64,000 nt of DNA from JACQAP01 sp035275265 (lineage in GTDB: Bacteria; Pseudomonadota; Gammaproteobacteria; Burkholderiales; JACQAP01). Of this stretch, positions 1-7,917 are shown in pieces; the stretch's first letter is position 1; every line of letters starts with the position of its first letter. A program made the position numbers and the translations under genes. The notes beneath the pieces were generated by a model, which was not told the DNA's origin, did no database searches, and saw only the letters and a program-made list of their open reading frames with translations. Where the stretch lies: NCBI GenBank assembly GCA_035275265.1, contig DATENC010000020.1:124001-188000 (forward strand). The letters are read 5' to 3'.

Positions 1-846
1 AAGTGGGGTGCGGGCGACGAGCGCGGGGCGGCGAATCTCATGAGCCCGGAGCTAGTGCTGCGTGCTTCGAGGCTCGTTAAGACGGGTGAAGTCATCGAAC
101 TCGGTCGCGTGCTGGCGATGGACATGCCTTTCTTCGGCACGCGCCGTTTCGATATCCATACCAAGCGCACCGGCGGTCCGATGGGGACCAACAAACGCTA
201 CACCAACGAGGAACTCATCATCACCGAACTCGGCCAGGTCGGTACTCAGTTCGACATGTTCTCCCACCAGAGTATCGACAACCTCCACTACAACTGCTTC
301 AAGACGGACGAGATCACATCACGCAACGGGTTTACCAAACTCGGCGTCGACAAAATCGGGGCGATCTATACGCGTGGCGTCCTGATCGACGTGGCAGCGT
401 TGAAAGGCACAGACATTCTACCGGCGAGCTACGAGATTACGGTCGATGACTTGGAGGCGGCGTTGAAGAAACAGGGCGTGTCGTTGCAAAAAGGCGACGC
501 AGTGCTGATTCACACCGGCTACGGCAAGCTGTGGGGCGCGGACAACGCCAAGTACAACACCAATGTCCCGGGAATCGGCGTGTCGGCGGCGGAGTGGCTG
601 GCGAAACAGGACCCGATCCTATTCGGTTCGGATACCTACCCAGTCGAGGTCACGCCATACCCCGACAAGGGTATCAACCTGCCGATCCACCAGCTTGCGC
701 TGGCCGTCTACGGCATCTTCCTGCTCGAGAACATGAAACTAGACGAGCTGGCGGCCAAGAAGGCCTACGAGTTCGCATTCGTGGTACAGCCGCTCAAGAT
801 CAAGGGCGGAACCGGTTCGACTGTGGCACCGATTGCAATAAGGTAA
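1..846 (+). CDS. Cyclase family protein (kynurenine formamidase-like), 5' end cut by window
   Basis: The frame is open from base 1. Residues before the first ATG (position 40) already read as family sequence (KWGAGDERGAANLMSPE), so the true start lies upstream. About 281 residues are present. The protein belongs to the metal-dependent cyclase/formamidase family, which hydrolyses amides or cyclic esters. The family metal motif HxGTHxDxxxH is seen as QxGTQxDxxxH (GQVGTQFDMFSH), so two of the usual histidines are glutamine; this is seen in a subgroup of the family. An aldehyde dehydrogenase follows 74 bp downstream on the same strand, suggesting a catabolic operon. The substrate cannot be read from sequence. 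Confidence 0.85.
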   Translation, partial: KWGAGDERGAANLMSPELVLRASRLVKTGEVIELGRVLAMDMPFFGTRRFDIHTKRTGGPMGTNKRYTNEELIITELGQVGTQFDMFSHQSIDNLHYNCFKTDEITSRNGFTKLGVDKIGAIYTRGVLIDVAALKGTDILPASYEITVDDLEAALKKQGVSLQKGDAVLIHTGYGKLWGADNAKYNTNVPGIGVSAAEWLAKQDPILFGSDTYPVEVTPYPDKGINLPIHQLALAVYGIFLLENMKLDELAAKKAYEFAFVVQPLKIKGGTGSTVAPIAIR

Positions 847-852
847 AAACTG

Positions 853-885
853 CCTCTCCCCGACCTTCTTCAGAGAATGGAGAGG
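853..885. repeat. Inverted repeat CCTCTCC...GGAGAGG, copy 1
   Basis: Perfect 7-bp arms CCTCTCC (853-859) and GGAGAGG (879-885) lie in the gap between the cyclase and aldehyde dehydrogenase genes. The same arms recur at 4758-4781 with a shorter spacer. It resembles the dispersed pyrimidine/purine-rich intergenic repeats common in proteobacteria. No terminator-like T tract follows. Confidence 0.5.
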
Positions 886-920
886 GAGTTCAAACCCAAT
901 TGCGGAAACGAGACACCAAT

Positions 921-2399
921 ATGCAGAAATATCAGATGTACATAGGCGGCGAGTGGGTGGCGCCCTCGTCAGGCGAATGGTTCGAGAGCTACAACCCGTT
1001 TACCGGCGAGCCTTGGGCGATGATTGCGCGCGGCAATGCTGCCGACGCGGATCATGCTGTGCGTACCGCGCATGCTGCATTCACTGACGGCCCGTGGCCG
1101 CAGATGACGCCAACGCAGCGCGGCGCGCTGTTGCGGAAGCTCGGAGACCTGGTGGCGCAGAACGCCCAGCAGCTGGCCGAGATCGAGGTGCGGGACAACG
1201 GCAAGCTGTTCGCCGAAATGTCGGCCCAGCTCAACTACGTGCCGCAGTGGTACTACTACTTCGGCGGAATGGCCGACAAGGTGCAGGGCACGGTGATTCC
1301 GCTCGACAAGAAAGGCTATTTCAATTTCACGCGCTACGAGCCGCTGGGCGTGGTTGTGGCCATCACGCCGTGGAACTCGCCGCTCATGCTCGCCGCCTGG
1401 AAGCTCGCACCGGCGCTGGCCGCGGGAAATACCGTGGTGATCAAGCCTTCGGAGTTCACTTCGGCTTCCGCGCTGGAATTCGTCAAGCTAGTGGAGCAGG
1501 CGGGATTTCCTGCCGGCGTCGTAAACGTCGTGACCGGCTACGGCAAGGAAGTGGGCATGCCGTTGGTGGAGCATCCGCTCACCGCGAAAATCGCATTCAC
1601 CGGCTCCGATGCGACCGGCAGAGTCATCGCGGAAACCGCTGCGCGCGGTTTCAAGAAGGTCGGTCTCGAACTGGGTGGCAAGTCGCCGAACATCGTATTC
1701 GAGGACGCCTCGATGGAGGATGCGGTCAACGGTGCGGTGTCCGGTATTTTTGCCGCCACGGGCCAGACCTGCATCGCCGGCTCGCGCCTGCTGCTGCAGG
1801 AATCCATCCACGATGCGTTCGTCGACAAGCTGCTGGCGCTGTCGAAAACGGCGAGGATGGGGAACCCGATGAGCATGGAGACCCAGGTCGGCCCGGTTAC
1901 CACGCGACCGCAGTACGACAAAGTGCTGTCCTACATCGACGTTGCCAAGAACGAGGGCGCGCAACTGCGCATGGGCGGTGGACCGGCGACGCGGCCGGAG
2001 TGCGGCAACGGCTGGTTTGTCGAGCCCACCATTTTTACCGGCGTGACCAACCGCATGCGCATCGCACAGGAAGAGGTTTTCGGCCCGGTGTTGTCCATCA
2101 TCCCGTTCAAGGATGAGGAGGATGCGGTGCGCATCGCCAACGACGTGCGCTTCGGACTCGGCGCCGGCGTGTGGACCCAGGACGTGGGGCGTGCGATTCG
2201 CATGTCGGAGCGCATCAAGGCCGGCACCGTCTGGGTGAATACCTACCGTGCCGTGAGTTTCATGTCGCCGTTCGGCGGTTACAAGGACAGCGGCATGGGC
2301 AGGGAGAACGGCGCCAGTGCGATATACGAATACCTGCAAATGAAGAGCGTGTGGATCAACACCGGGGTGAAGACCGGTAACCCGTTCGTCATGCGTTAG
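921..2399 (+). CDS. Aldehyde dehydrogenase (NAD(P)+-dependent, ALDH superfamily)
   Basis: A 492-residue protein, normal length for the family. It oxidises an aldehyde to the carboxylate with NAD(P)+. The catalytic general base is Glu250 in LELGGKSPN and the nucleophile is Cys284 in ATGQTCIAGSR, 34 residues apart as expected. The cofactor segment FTGSDATG and the C-terminal motif PFGGYKDSGMGRENG are intact. The open frame extends upstream into the cyclase gene, but MQKYQMYIGGEW at 921 is the normal family N terminus. The 3' end overlaps the convergent acetyltransferase gene by 11 bp, and no terminator is visible between them. Sequence suggests the betaine/hydroxymuconic aldehyde type, but the substrate is unknown. 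Confidence 0.93.
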   Translation: MQKYQMYIGGEWVAPSSGEWFESYNPFTGEPWAMIARGNAADADHAVRTAHAAFTDGPWPQMTPTQRGALLRKLGDLVAQNAQQLAEIEVRDNGKLFAEMSAQLNYVPQWYYYFGGMADKVQGTVIPLDKKGYFNFTRYEPLGVVVAITPWNSPLMLAAWKLAPALAAGNTVVIKPSEFTSASALEFVKLVEQAGFPAGVVNVVTGYGKEVGMPLVEHPLTAKIAFTGSDATGRVIAETAARGFKKVGLELGGKSPNIVFEDASMEDAVNGAVSGIFAATGQTCIAGSRLLLQESIHDAFVDKLLALSKTARMGNPMSMETQVGPVTTRPQYDKVLSYIDVAKNEGAQLRMGGGPATRPECGNGWFVEPTIFTGVTNRMRIAQEEVFGPVLSIIPFKDEEDAVRIANDVRFGLGAGVWTQDVGRAIRMSERIKAGTVWVNTYRAVSFMSPFGGYKDSGMGRENGASAIYEYLQMKSVWINTGVKTGNPFVMR

Positions 2400-3006
2400 G
2401 CAGTTCGTATGGGCATGCGGTCGCCCGCGCGGCATGGAAAGGCCTGGGAGCGGGTTCACCACTACGCGCCGCAGCCTTTGCTGGAAGATTCTTGGTCAAC
2501 TTGACCAGTAACGGTGTGGCCGGGTTGCCGGCGATTTCGCAGCCGGCCTTGTGCGCCAGTTGCCGCATTGCGTGATTATCGGCGAGAACATCGGCGTGAA
2601 TGCGCTCGATCCCGGCCTCGGCCGCGACACCCAGCAGCTTGCCGAGCAGGTAGCAGCCGAGGCCTTGGCGTTGCCACGCGTCGCCGACGACCACAGCGAT
2701 TTCGCTGCCTTCAACGTCGTCCGTCCTGGCGTACTGCGCCATGCCGATGATGCTGCTGGACGGCCACGGATGCAAAAGCGTAGCGATCAGAACGGCCTCG
2801 TGCGCCGAATCGGGTTGTGTAAAACGCGTCAGGCTATCGGCAGGCAGCTCCCGGATGCCCATCAGAAATCGCCGATAACGGGTGGCCGGGGAGAGATCGC
2901 GGATGAACCGTTGAAGCGCCCGCGCGTCGTCGCGTGCGATCCGGCGGATCAGGGTTGCGCCGCCACCATGTAAGCGGACTACGTCCGGCAGCAGCGGCCG
3001 TTTCAC
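2389..3006 (-). CDS. GNAT family N-acetyltransferase
   Basis: A single GNAT domain, about 205 residues, with the acetyl-CoA loop in VVGDAWQRQGLGCYLLGKLL. Upstream of it lies ARALQRFIRDLSPATRYRRF, typical of acetyltransferases that also occur fused to acyl-CoA synthetase-like modules. I place the start at GTG 3006 rather than at the longer frame (3057): GTG overlaps the TGA of the upstream DUF2917 gene as GTGA, a classic translational-coupling overlap, and the longer start would overlap DUF2917 by 55 bp. The C-terminal 35 residues are basic and Pro/Ala-rich. The acceptor substrate is unknown. Confidence 0.8.
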   Translation of the reverse strand: MKRPLLPDVVRLHGGGATLIRRIARDDARALQRFIRDLSPATRYRRFLMGIRELPADSLTRFTQPDSAHEAVLIATLLHPWPSSSIIGMAQYARTDDVEGSEIAVVVGDAWQRQGLGCYLLGKLLGVAAEAGIERIHADVLADNHAMRQLAHKAGCEIAGNPATPLLVKLTKNLPAKAAARSGEPAPRPFHAARATACPYELPNA

Positions 3007-3305
3007 GCAAAAGCGACGGGTTCGCCCGCCGTTCCTGCAAGCCGGTGCCGCCGCCACGGAACTGCGCGATCTTCCCGCTCGATGACGGTGAGTTCGGAAG
3101 CGCTCAGCGCGGTAAGCACCGTCAGCCCCGGATTCCGGACGGTAAACGATTCGCCGGCCCCGATGACCGTGTCTTTCAAATCACACTCCTGGGTAATCCA
3201 CAGGCTGCCCGTGTGACAGACGACGCGGGTGCCCTGACCGTCGCGGATTGCCACCAGGCCCTCGTTGGCGAGGCTTAGGGTCGAACGATTGATCTCGATT
3301 TGCAT
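3003..3305 (-). CDS. DUF2917 domain-containing protein
   Basis: A 100-residue protein beginning MQIEINRSTLSL and matching the DUF2917 pattern: a small beta-rich domain with GSLWITQECDLKDTVIGAGESF, resembling a cupin-like fold. The longer frame to 3341 is rejected because ATG 3305 is preceded by GGAGG about 6 nt upstream. Biochemical function is unknown. It is translationally coupled to the GNAT gene downstream and divergent from a LysR-type regulator; this three-gene arrangement suggests the regulator controls the pair. Confidence 0.8.
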   Translation of the reverse strand: MQIEINRSTLSLANEGLVAIRDGQGTRVVCHTGSLWITQECDLKDTVIGAGESFTVRNPGLTVLTALSASELTVIEREDRAVPWRRHRLAGTAGEPVAFA

Positions 3306-3354
3306 GGTTAGTACCTCCAGTAGTGGCCCGGCGTCGCCCATTGACGCGCCAGCT

Positions 3355-3387
3355 ATTCCGGGAAATCATTACGGAATGCATTTTCCG
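3355..3387. promoter_or_regulatory. Probable LysR-type operator between DUF2917 and the LysR gene
   Basis: ATTCCG (3355-3360), 11 bp, then CGGAAT (3372-3377): a perfect inverted repeat with the T-N11-A geometry of LysR-type boxes. CGGAA (3372-3376) also pairs with TTCCG (3383-3387), and another CGGAATGC lies at about 3416-3423, just before the regulator start. Clustered half-sites in a divergent promoter are what an autoregulated LysR regulator would use. That the adjacent regulator binds here is inference. Confidence 0.6.
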
Positions 3388-3436
3388 CAGTGCGGGATCG
3401 GGCACAAACGATTTCTCGGAATGCTTCGCATGAGTT

Positions 3437-4414
3437 ATGGGAATGGATAAAAGATCGCCGCCGCTGCCGTCCCTGGATTTCTTCAAGGGATTCGAGGCTG
3501 CCGCCCGGCACTTGAGCTTCACCAGGGCCGCAGAGGAACTGTTCGTCACCCAGTCGGCCGTCAGCCGCCAGATACAGGCGCTGGAGCAACGACTGGGCGT
3601 AGCCCTATTCCTGCGGCGCAATCGCGGGCTGGCCCTCACCGACGCGGGTGAAAAGATGTGGCGTGCAGTCGACAGTGCGTTGCGCACTTTGCACCAGGCG
3701 GTCGATCAGGTGTCGCCGGGTGCTACGCCAAAGATGGTCACGGTGACTTCTTCGATGGCGTTCAGTTCGCTTTGGTTGATACCGCGACTTTCCGGCTTTC
3801 GCAGGCTGCATCCGGATGTGGACGTGCGCATCGCCGCCAACAACCAGGTGCTGGATCTCGATCGCGAGCGTATCGATCTCGCCATCCGTTATTGTCCGAC
3901 GCGCGCCGCGCCTGTCGCATCGGTACGTCTGTTCGGTGAGGAGATCCTGCCCGTGTGCAGTCCGGCCCTGCTGAGGGATCGGGTCCGGCCGCTGAAATCA
4001 CCGGAGGATCTGCGGCACCATGTGCTGTTGCACTACGACGAACCGCTCCACGCGACGCCGTGGCTCACATGGAATGTATGGCTGGAGACAGCGGGCGTTC
4101 CCGACCTCGAGCCAGCAGGCTCGCTTCGTTTCAATCACTATGACCAGACGATAGGTGCGGCACTGGGAGGGCAGGGTGTCGCGTTGGGGCGCCGGCCGCT
4201 GGTGAAAAAACTTCTGGCCGACGGGGGATTGGTTGCGCCATTTCCGCTCGGATCGGTTACCGACCGGGCTTACTTCATCGTAAGGACGCCGGCTACGGCA
4301 GGACGCCCGGACGTGACCCACTTCGTGGAGTGGCTGATTGCCGAGGCCGCGGCCATGACCATGAAGGACGGCGAGGCCGGGATTGCCAAGCGCAAGCGGC
4401 CTCTCAAAAAATGA
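3437..4414 (+). CDS. LysR-type transcriptional regulator, GcvA-like
   Basis: A 325-residue regulator. The N-terminal winged helix-turn-helix (about residues 10-70) has LPSLDFFKGFEAAARHLSF and FVTQSAVSRQIQALE, the form typical of the GcvA/AmpR-like branch. A periplasmic-binding-type effector domain follows. The start may be ATG 3437 or ATG 3443; they differ by two residues. It is divergent from DUF2917-GNAT with a strong inverted repeat between them, which points to local control plus autoregulation. The C terminus ends in a short Lys/Arg-rich tail. The effector is unknown. Confidence 0.88.
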   Translation: MGMDKRSPPLPSLDFFKGFEAAARHLSFTRAAEELFVTQSAVSRQIQALEQRLGVALFLRRNRGLALTDAGEKMWRAVDSALRTLHQAVDQVSPGATPKMVTVTSSMAFSSLWLIPRLSGFRRLHPDVDVRIAANNQVLDLDRERIDLAIRYCPTRAAPVASVRLFGEEILPVCSPALLRDRVRPLKSPEDLRHHVLLHYDEPLHATPWLTWNVWLETAGVPDLEPAGSLRFNHYDQTIGAALGGQGVALGRRPLVKKLLADGGLVAPFPLGSVTDRAYFIVRTPATAGRPDVTHFVEWLIAEAAAMTMKDGEAGIAKRKRPLKK

Positions 4415-4486
4415 TTCGAATTTCATGGCAGTGGCCCCATCTACAACAGGGTCCCTCAACAGCCCGCCATCCAAAAGGAGAAGAAA

Positions 4487-4789
4487 ATGGAGAATCCGGT
4501 AGAGCAAGTGCACGACGCTTCACGATGGGTGCGGTTGCTATACATGATCCTGTTTGCCGTTCTGTACAAGGTGGCCGAGTTCATCATGTGGGTCGTGGTC
4601 GTGTTCCAGGTCATCGTTACTCTGGTAACGGGCAATCCCAACGAACGCGGACTGAAATTCGGCAAGCAGCTGTCGGTCTACGTGTATGGCCTGTGGGCGT
4701 ACCTGACTTACAACACCGAGAAAAAACCCTTCCCATTCTCGGATTGGCCGACTACCACCTCTCCTCCTCGAAGCGGAGAGGGAGCGTAA
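4487..4789 (+). CDS. DUF4389 domain-containing membrane protein
   Basis: A 100-residue protein with a hydrophobic segment at about residues 15-45 (LLYMILFAVLYKVAEFIMWVVVV...) followed by VTGNPNERGLKFGKQLSVY, the DUF4389 signature. It is probably a small inner-membrane protein of unknown function. Start 4487 has an ideal AAGGAG site. The last residues (TSPPRSGEGA) are encoded by the second copy of the CCTCTCC/GGAGAGG inverted repeat, so the natural C terminus may have been altered by insertion of that element. Confidence 0.8.
   Translation: MENPVEQVHDASRWVRLLYMILFAVLYKVAEFIMWVVVVFQVIVTLVTGNPNERGLKFGKQLSVYVYGLWAYLTYNTEKKPFPFSDWPTTTSPPRSGEGA
4758..4781. repeat. Inverted repeat CCTCTCC...GGAGAGG, copy 2 (inside the DUF4389 C terminus)
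   Basis: Arms CCTCTCC (4758-4764) and GGAGAGG (4775-4781) are identical to copy 1 at 853-885, with a 10-bp spacer. This copy sits inside the last codons of the DUF4389 gene. Probably a dispersed repeat. Confidence 0.5.
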
Positions 4790-4808
4790 AGGGGCAGTAG
4801 CGAAGCAA

Positions 4809-5522
4809 ATGACAGAGCTGCTGTTCTACACCGATGCATATCTGAAAAGCTGCGAGGCCGCAGTGCTGAGCGCGGACGGGCGCGGGATCGTACTCGACCG
4901 TACCGTGTTCTATCCGCTAGGCGGCGGGCAGCCCGGTGACGTCGGTTTGCTGAGGACCGAAGACGGCCGCGAGGTTGTCATCGCAGACACCCGCAAAGGT
5001 GATGTGCCGGGGACGGTGCTGCATGTCCCGGTTTCGGGTTCGGTGCAGTTTAAGGCCGGCGACCGGGTGGTCGGGGAAATCGACTGGGACCGGCGTCATC
5101 ACCACATGCGCATTCACACCTGCCTTCACGTGCTCTCGGCAGTGGTTCCCTCGGGCGTGACCGGCGGGTCGGTGCGTCATGATTCGGGACGGCTGGATTT
5201 CGATCTGCCCGAGACGATTCTTGATCGCGATCGGATCGAGGTGAGCCTCAACCAGCTGATCGGAGGCAATCACGTGGTGACGCCGAAATGGATCACGGAC
5301 ACGGAATTGGCCGACCGTCCGGAACTGGTGAAGACCATGAGCGTCAAGCCGCCGGTGGGAACGGGTCGCGTGCGGCTGCTCGAAATCGCGGGTGTGGACC
5401 TGCAAGCCTGCGGTGGCACCCACGTTGCGAACACCGCGGAAATAGGCAGCGTGCGAGTCGTCAAAATCGAGAACAAGGGTACGCACAATCGGCGCGTGAC
5501 CATTGCACTGGATAAGGGGTAA
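4809..5522 (+). CDS. Alanyl-tRNA editing protein (AlaX family)
   Basis: A 237-residue free-standing editing protein that hydrolyses mischarged Ser- or Gly-tRNA(Ala). It shares the AlaRS editing fold: an N-terminal beta-rich part (VFYPLGGGQPGDVG) and the zinc site made of HMRIH and CGGTH near the C terminus. Length fits the AlaX-M class. It starts 19 bp after DUF4389; the ribosome-binding site is weak (GAAG). Transcription is probably stopped by the bidirectional hairpin at 5578-5601. Confidence 0.88.
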   Translation: MTELLFYTDAYLKSCEAAVLSADGRGIVLDRTVFYPLGGGQPGDVGLLRTEDGREVVIADTRKGDVPGTVLHVPVSGSVQFKAGDRVVGEIDWDRRHHHMRIHTCLHVLSAVVPSGVTGGSVRHDSGRLDFDLPETILDRDRIEVSLNQLIGGNHVVTPKWITDTELADRPELVKTMSVKPPVGTGRVRLLEIAGVDLQACGGTHVANTAEIGSVRVVKIENKGTHNRRVTIALDKG

Positions 5523-5541
5523 GTGACAAGTGACAAGTGAA
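5521..5541. repeat. Short tandem repeat AAGTGAC x3
   Basis: Three direct copies of AAGTGAC (the last incomplete) begin at the stop codon of the tRNA-editing gene. A simple-sequence feature with no assigned role. Confidence 0.4.
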
Positions 5542-5577
5542 GAATAACTGATGGCCGATCACTTTCAGAAATGAAAA

Positions 5578-5601
5578 AGCGGCGATCGAGAGATCGCCGC
5601 T
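5578..5601. terminator. Bidirectional rho-independent terminator
   Basis: Stem AGCGGCGATC (5578-5587), loop GAGA, stem GATCGCCGCT (5592-5601). It is flanked by an A run on the left and TTTC on the right; A-T pairs extend the stem by three. It lies between the convergent alaX-like gene and aroG and can serve both. Confidence 0.85.
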
Positions 5602-5628
5602 TTTCTTTCACCGCCTTCGAGCTTGGAC

Positions 5629-6747
5629 CTACCCGCTGATCTTTCTGATTTCCGCCGTTCTCGGGAGCCGTTTTGGCAGCACGTCTTTCAGTTTCTGCCG
5701 GATTTCGCGCAGAAGCTTTTCGGTGGTCGGCCAGTCGATGCAGGCATCGGTAACGGAAACGCCGTACTTGAGTTGCTTCAAGTCGGCCGGGATCGACTGG
5801 TTGCCTGCGTTGACATTGCTCTCCAGCATCAAGCCAACGATTGACCGGTTGCCCTCCATGATCTGATGGGCGCAATCGGAGGCCACCAGCGGCTGCAGGT
5901 TGTAATCCTTGTTTGAGTTGGCATGGCTGCAGTCGACCAGGATGTTGGCCGGCAGTTTGTTTTTCCCAAGTTCATTTTCAACCACTGCGATCGTCACCGA
6001 ATCATAATTCGGACCCTTGGCGCCACCGCGCAGGACGATATGGCCGTAGCCGTTGCCCTTGGTGCGGATAACCGAGACCTGCCCGCCCTGGTTGATGCCC
6101 AGGAAACTGTGCGGGCGCGATACCGACAACAGCGCGTTGATCGCAACCTGGAGCCCGCCGTCGGTACCGTTCTTGAAACCGACCGGCGTTGACAAGCCAC
6201 TGGCCATCTCTCGATGGGTCTGCGACTCCGTGGTGCGCGCGCCGATCGCACTCCAGGTCACCAGATCGCCGAGGTACTGCGGGCTGATCGGATCGAGTGC
6301 CTCGGTGCCGGCAGGCAGTCCCAGCTCGTTGATGTCGCGCAATACCTTGCGCGCGAGCTGCAGACCTTCCTCGATGTGGAAGGAGTCGTTCATGCGCGGG
6401 TCGTTGATCAGACCTTTCCAGCCCGTGGTGGTGCGCGGCTTTTCGAAATAGACGCGCATCACGATGAACAGCGTATCGTCGACTTCATCGGCGACCCTCT
6501 TCAGCCGCCGGGCGTAATCGATCGCCGCCACCGGGTCGTGCACCGAGCACGGGCCGACTACCACCATCAACCGATGATCCTTGCGGTCGAGCACGCGTTC
6601 CAGCGCGTGCCGGCCCTCCAAAACGGTACTTTCCGCCTTGTCGGTCAGAGGTACACGACGCTTGATTTCCTCCGGGGTGGGAAGGACATCCTGTGCCGTG
6701 ACGTTGACGTTGTATACGAGTTTCTCGTCCATTATGAGTGCCTGCAT
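5629..6747 (-). CDS. aroG: 3-deoxy-7-phosphoheptulonate (DAHP) synthase, class I
   Basis: About 372 residues. It condenses phosphoenolpyruvate and erythrose 4-phosphate, the first step of the shikimate pathway. The class I AroF/G/H-type core is present, with VVVGPCSVHDP, RVYFEKPRTTTGWKG and DCSHANSNKD. The N-terminal arm that forms the aromatic-amino-acid feedback site in this class is retained. ATG 6747 or the in-frame ATG 6732 could be the start; neither has a strong ribosome-binding site. A hairpin with a T tract (6754-6779) lies immediately upstream. Confidence 0.93.
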   Translation of the reverse strand: MQALIMDEKLVYNVNVTAQDVLPTPEEIKRRVPLTDKAESTVLEGRHALERVLDRKDHRLMVVVGPCSVHDPVAAIDYARRLKRVADEVDDTLFIVMRVYFEKPRTTTGWKGLINDPRMNDSFHIEEGLQLARKVLRDINELGLPAGTEALDPISPQYLGDLVTWSAIGARTTESQTHREMASGLSTPVGFKNGTDGGLQVAINALLSVSRPHSFLGINQGGQVSVIRTKGNGYGHIVLRGGAKGPNYDSVTIAVVENELGKNKLPANILVDCSHANSNKDYNLQPLVASDCAHQIMEGNRSIVGLMLESNVNAGNQSIPADLKQLKYGVSVTDACIDWPTTEKLLREIRQKLKDVLPKRLPRTAEIRKISG

Positions 6748-6753
6748 TGCCGG

Positions 6754-6779
6754 AAAAAACGGGCCGCGACGTGCGGCCC
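6754..6779 (-). terminator. Rho-independent terminator after the NIPSNAP gene, at the aroG start
   Basis: Reading leftward: stem GGGCCGC (6779-6773), loop, stem GCGGCCC (6767-6761), then six T (6759-6754). It stops transcription from the NIPSNAP gene but ends only about 6 nt before the first aroG ATG. Any aroG promoter upstream of it would place this hairpin in the aroG leader. Confidence 0.7.
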
Positions 6780-6808
6780 TTTCGGAGCATTCTACTCAAG
6801 GCAGGGGT

Positions 6809-7135
6809 CTAGCGCATTTTTGAGTACGCGGTCGGTGTCAGGATCATGTTGGTGATGTGGTTCACCAGTTGGCCGTCCTTCTCGGTCTCGGCGCGGATTG
6901 CCAGCCAGTCGGGATGTATGACGAAGGCGTTCCACTTCTGCTCGCGTTCGACCAGATTCTCCCACTCCAGGATGTAGTAAAGGTCATTGTTGCTTTCGCC
7001 GATGGCAGTGGTCCAGAAACCGACTTGGCGGATGCCGAAACGCTCCCAGATTTTCAGGGTGTGGTTGGAAAAGCGTGCATTCAGGGCCGGTAGCTTGCCC
7101 GGGCAGGCGTGATAAATGCGCAGTTCGTAGATCAT
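6809..7135 (-). CDS. NIPSNAP family protein
   Basis: A 108-residue ferredoxin-like dimeric alpha/beta-barrel protein starting MIYELRIYHACPGKLPALNARF. It contains GFWTTAIGESNNDLYYILEWEN, characteristic of the NIPSNAP family; bacterial members have no settled function. ATG 7135 is chosen over the longer frame because GGAGGG lies about 5 nt upstream. Confidence 0.87.
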   Translation of the reverse strand: MIYELRIYHACPGKLPALNARFSNHTLKIWERFGIRQVGFWTTAIGESNNDLYYILEWENLVEREQKWNAFVIHPDWLAIRAETEKDGQLVNHITNMILTPTAYSKMR

Positions 7136-7253
7136 GATCCCTCCGCGATTATTCGTTGTTCGTGCCTGAAGCATTCCAGGCGCAATGAGACTAGCAGATA
7201 CCGGAATCGCCTGCGGGAGGGCTGGACAGTGTCCCGGCGTGAACTGCCGGATC

Positions 7254-7901
7254 TCAGTAACGCTTGCTCAGGGTGAGGCTGTTGCCCTCACGGCGCATTT
7301 CCAGTTGGCCGAGAAAGCTCATGCCGAGCAGCACGACCGGGAGCGAGTTGTTTTCGTGAACCAGGCCATCCACGTCGTTGAGCGTGATATCGCCAAGCTT
7401 CACGTTGCTGAGCCTCACTTTATAAACCGGCGTGACACCATTGGCCGTCTGCGAGTGGCCGCGCGTTCCCTCGAGGTAGTTGACGCCCGCGCGGCGCGCG
7501 TCCTGCAGTCCCATCGATACCATGGTGGCACCGGTATCGACCAGGAATCTCATTGCTGCCCCGTTGATGGTTCCGCTGGTGATGAAATGCCCACTAGGGT
7601 CGGAGTTCAAAGTAACTGTCGCACTTCCGCTCGGTACCGTTGCAGTGCTGTAGATTCCTTCACCGAGTCTCAAGCGCTGGCGCTTGCCGCCAACCGAAAC
7701 GACCGCTTCCTCGCTGTTGGAGCTGATGAGCTTGATACCGACATAGGTTTCCCCAGCCCGCACGGTGCGCGGCTTGCCGCCATCTATCGACAGCAGGGCC
7801 CTGCCTTCGAACAGCCCCAGAACCTTCACTTCTTGTGCGGCTGCCGGGAAGGTTAGAAGGGCAACAACAATTGCAGTAACATTCGCGGCCTTGAACAGCA
7901 T
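7254..7901 (-). CDS. Secreted retropepsin-like aspartic protease (TIGR02281/clan AA type)
   Basis: About 215 residues. An N-terminal signal peptide (MLFKAANVTAIVVALLTFPAAAQ) precedes a region with AGETYVGIKLISS. A C-terminal single-lobe aspartic protease domain follows, with the catalytic motif FLVDTGAT and the later LLGMSFLG. Single-lobe members act as homodimers, probably in the periplasm; the natural substrate is unknown. I start it at ATG 7901 (signal peptide begins there) rather than 7952. Only 16 bp separate this start from the divergent amidotransferase start, so the promoters must lie within coding sequence. Confidence 0.82.
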   Translation of the reverse strand: MLFKAANVTAIVVALLTFPAAAQEVKVLGLFEGRALLSIDGGKPRTVRAGETYVGIKLISSNSEEAVVSVGGKRQRLRLGEGIYSTATVPSGSATVTLNSDPSGHFITSGTINGAAMRFLVDTGATMVSMGLQDARRAGVNYLEGTRGHSQTANGVTPVYKVRLSNVKLGDITLNDVDGLVHENNSLPVVLLGMSFLGQLEMRREGNSLTLSKRY

Positions 7902-7917
7902 GGGGACACCTTTAGCG

